From Candidatus Rifleibacteriota bacterium (lineage in GTDB: Bacteria; Muiribacteriota; Ozemobacteria; Ozemobacterales; Ozemobacteraceae): a DNA stretch of 16,043 nt. Each line of letters opens with the position of its first letter. The stretch's first letter is position 1. Below the pieces are notes generated by a model, which was not told the DNA's origin, ran no database searches, and saw only the letters and a list, made by a program, of their open reading frames with translations. Position numbers and translations under genes: made by a program. Below are positions 15,213 to 16,043 of this stretch, piece after piece. Location of the stretch: NCBI GenBank assembly GCA_028691595.1, contig JAQUZA010000023.1, positions 1 through 16,043 on the forward strand. The letters run 5' to 3'.

Positions 15213-15241
15213 TTGCAATTCTGGCCCGTTTAAAGTAGAAT
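15213..15241 (+). promoter_or_regulatory. Strong predicted promoter for the Cys-rich protein gene
   Basis: TTGCAA (15213-15218), exactly 17 bases, TAGAAT (15236-15241). Transcription would start near 15248, giving a leader of about 25 bases with GGAGG at 15263-15267, four bases before the ATG. This is the best promoter and ribosome-site pair in the window and suggests high expression. No terminator hairpin is visible between the preceding stop at 15195 and this promoter, so read-through is possible. Confidence 0.6.
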
Positions 15242-15271
15242 GTCACTATTCAATTCACATATGGAGGAAAT

Positions 15272-16043
15272 ATGAAGAAACTACTGGTTATTCTTCTTGG
15301 GTTCTGTTTTGCGATGCCGGCTTTTGCGGGCACTCTGGGTGCGGTAAGCAACGAAGCCTGGCTTGACCACGTTGCTCAGATGCAGTCTCTCAGACAACAG
15401 ATTCTGTCGCTGGTTACCAAAAGCAACCCGACCATCGAAGACCGTCAGAACCTCGAACTGCTCAACCTGACCTTTGCCGAAAGAAAGGCAGAATGGGATA
15501 AATATCTCGAAGATGTTGCCCAGGGCAAACAGAGCGTATCAACCCAGGAAACTGCAAAACCCGTCTGCGAACAAAAGACCGACAAAAAAACCTGGGCAAG
15601 ATACAATAAAAAAGCCCATAGACACCACAAAAAGGCCCACAAAGGCTGTGGCAAAGGCAAATGCGATGAAATGTGCAAAGACGGCTGCAAAGGCTTCTGC
15701 AAAGAAACATGCAAAGGTATGAGCCCTGAAGAATGCAAAAAAACCTGCGCCGACAAAATGCAGGGCAAAAAATGTGCTCATAAAATGGCCCGCAAGGCCT
15801 GCCGCAAAGGCAAGTGCGACGAAATGTGCAAAGACGGCTGCAAAGGCTTCTGCAAAGAAGAATGTAAAGGTCTGAGCCCTGAAGAATGCAAAAAAACCTG
15901 CGCCGACAAAATGCAGGGCAAAAAACGTGCTCATAAAATGGCCCGCAAATGTGGCCAGAAACAGGGCTGCATGGATGCTGCCAAAGAAAAATGCCTTGAC
16001 GCATGTGAAGACACCAGCAAAAAAGCATGCGAAGAAGCATGCA
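15272..16043 (+). CDS. Exported Lys/Cys-rich CxxxC-repeat protein (cut by window edge)
   Basis: 257 residues visible, no stop before the edge. A clear Sec signal peptide (MKK, hydrophobic core, AFA at 17-19) is followed by a helical segment of about 75 residues (20-95, few Cys, Leu/Gln/Glu-rich). A His/Lys linker comes next (KKAHRHHKKAHK at 113-124), then a Cys/Lys-rich region. 24 Cys follow the signal peptide. In each 51-residue unit (129-179, 180-230) Cys fall at positions 3, 7, 11, 15, 19, 27 and 31, all multiples of four apart, so they would line one face of a helix. A third, diverged stretch (C241, C245, C253, C257) continues off the edge. CxxxC helices recall copper storage proteins (Csp). 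A metallothionein-like sink or a CXXX-repeat peptide are alternatives. I do not recognise the family; function is inferred. Confidence 0.85.
   Translation, partial: MKKLLVILLGFCFAMPAFAGTLGAVSNEAWLDHVAQMQSLRQQILSLVTKSNPTIEDRQNLELLNLTFAERKAEWDKYLEDVAQGKQSVSTQETAKPVCEQKTDKKTWARYNKKAHRHHKKAHKGCGKGKCDEMCKDGCKGFCKETCKGMSPEECKKTCADKMQGKKCAHKMARKACRKGKCDEMCKDGCKGFCKEECKGLSPEECKKTCADKMQGKKRAHKMARKCGQKQGCMDAAKEKCLDACEDTSKKACEEAC
15656..15961 (+). repeat. Tandem 153-bp repeat, two copies, inside the Cys-rich gene
   Basis: Copy 1 is 15656-15808 and copy 2 is 15809-15961, each exactly 51 codons and in frame. Most bases are identical, including long stretches around the KDGCKGFCKE and ECKKTCADKMQGKK segments. 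Coding changes in copy 2 include T18E, M22L and C40R of the unit, with the last few residues diverged. The near identity points to a recent duplication or ongoing copy-number change. Confidence 0.9.

Noticed and set aside
15740..15752. A-run that could be a frameshift slippery site in the Cys-rich gene
   Set aside because: Runs of A come from consecutive Lys AAA codons. No stem-loop or conserved alternative frame is evident, and frame 0 stays open to the edge.
15656..15961. CRISPR-like direct repeat
   Set aside because: Only two adjacent 153-bp copies without spacers, in frame inside a coding sequence.
15462..16040. Long minus-strand open frames (up to 192 codons) opposite the Cys-rich gene
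   Set aside because: They mirror the tandem repeats of the plus-strand gene, are Cys/Phe-rich low-complexity, and lack a promoter or Shine-Dalgarno. The plus-strand frame has a signal peptide, GGAGG and a strong promoter.

Overview
The window looks like chromosomal DNA of a didermic (outer-membrane) bacterium, probably motile. It carries an LptF/LptG-family lipopolysaccharide-export permease, Sec signal peptides, and a nonulosonic-acid gene set next to a motility-associated factor (Maf) glycosyltransferase. Nothing here fixes the phylum; the mix suggests a poorly sampled Gram-negative lineage. No tRNA, rRNA, transposase, phage gene or CRISPR array is visible. Genes are tightly packed and no gap exceeds about 105 bases.

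Positions 1-1279, minus strand: the N-terminal 314 residues of a histidine ammonia-lyase (hutH, running off the left edge), preceded by a small two-cluster ferredoxin resembling nif-associated ferredoxin III. A good extended -10 promoter sits so close to the ferredoxin ATG that a leaderless transcript is predicted.

Positions 1299-11728, minus strand: one long sugar operon, read right to left. The order is ugd (UDP-glucose dehydrogenase), a sugar-1-phosphate nucleotidyltransferase with a beta-helix tail, pseB, pseC, an SpsF-type cytidylyltransferase, pseG, a pseI/SpsE-type synthase, a PseH-like acetyltransferase with an extra C-terminal domain, and maf. Six of the genes cover the expected steps from UDP-GlcNAc to a CMP-activated pseudaminic-acid-like sugar. 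Maf would attach it to a protein, in known cases flagellin. Adjacent genes mostly overlap by 4 to 16 bases, with GTGA, TTGA and ATGA junctions, so translational coupling is likely. The synthase and cytidylyltransferase look more like the Sps/NeuB types than the Campylobacter/Helicobacter PseI/PseF, so the exact sugar is uncertain.

Positions 11729-11830: a divergent promoter region whose two predicted -10 boxes overlap on opposite strands, linking expression of the sugar operon to the envelope operon.

Positions 11831-15195, plus strand: an envelope operon. It holds the LptF/LptG-family permease, an exported protein that looks like a 5'-nucleotidase with its metal ligands lost, and an exported DUF2993/LmeA-like probable lipid-binding protein.

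Positions 15213-16043, plus strand: a strong promoter and Shine-Dalgarno drive an exported Lys/Cys-rich protein, cut by the right edge. Its cysteines fall every fourth residue, and it contains a nearly perfect 51-residue (153-bp) tandem duplication. This is the most novel-looking gene in the window; metal storage or sequestration is the leading guess.
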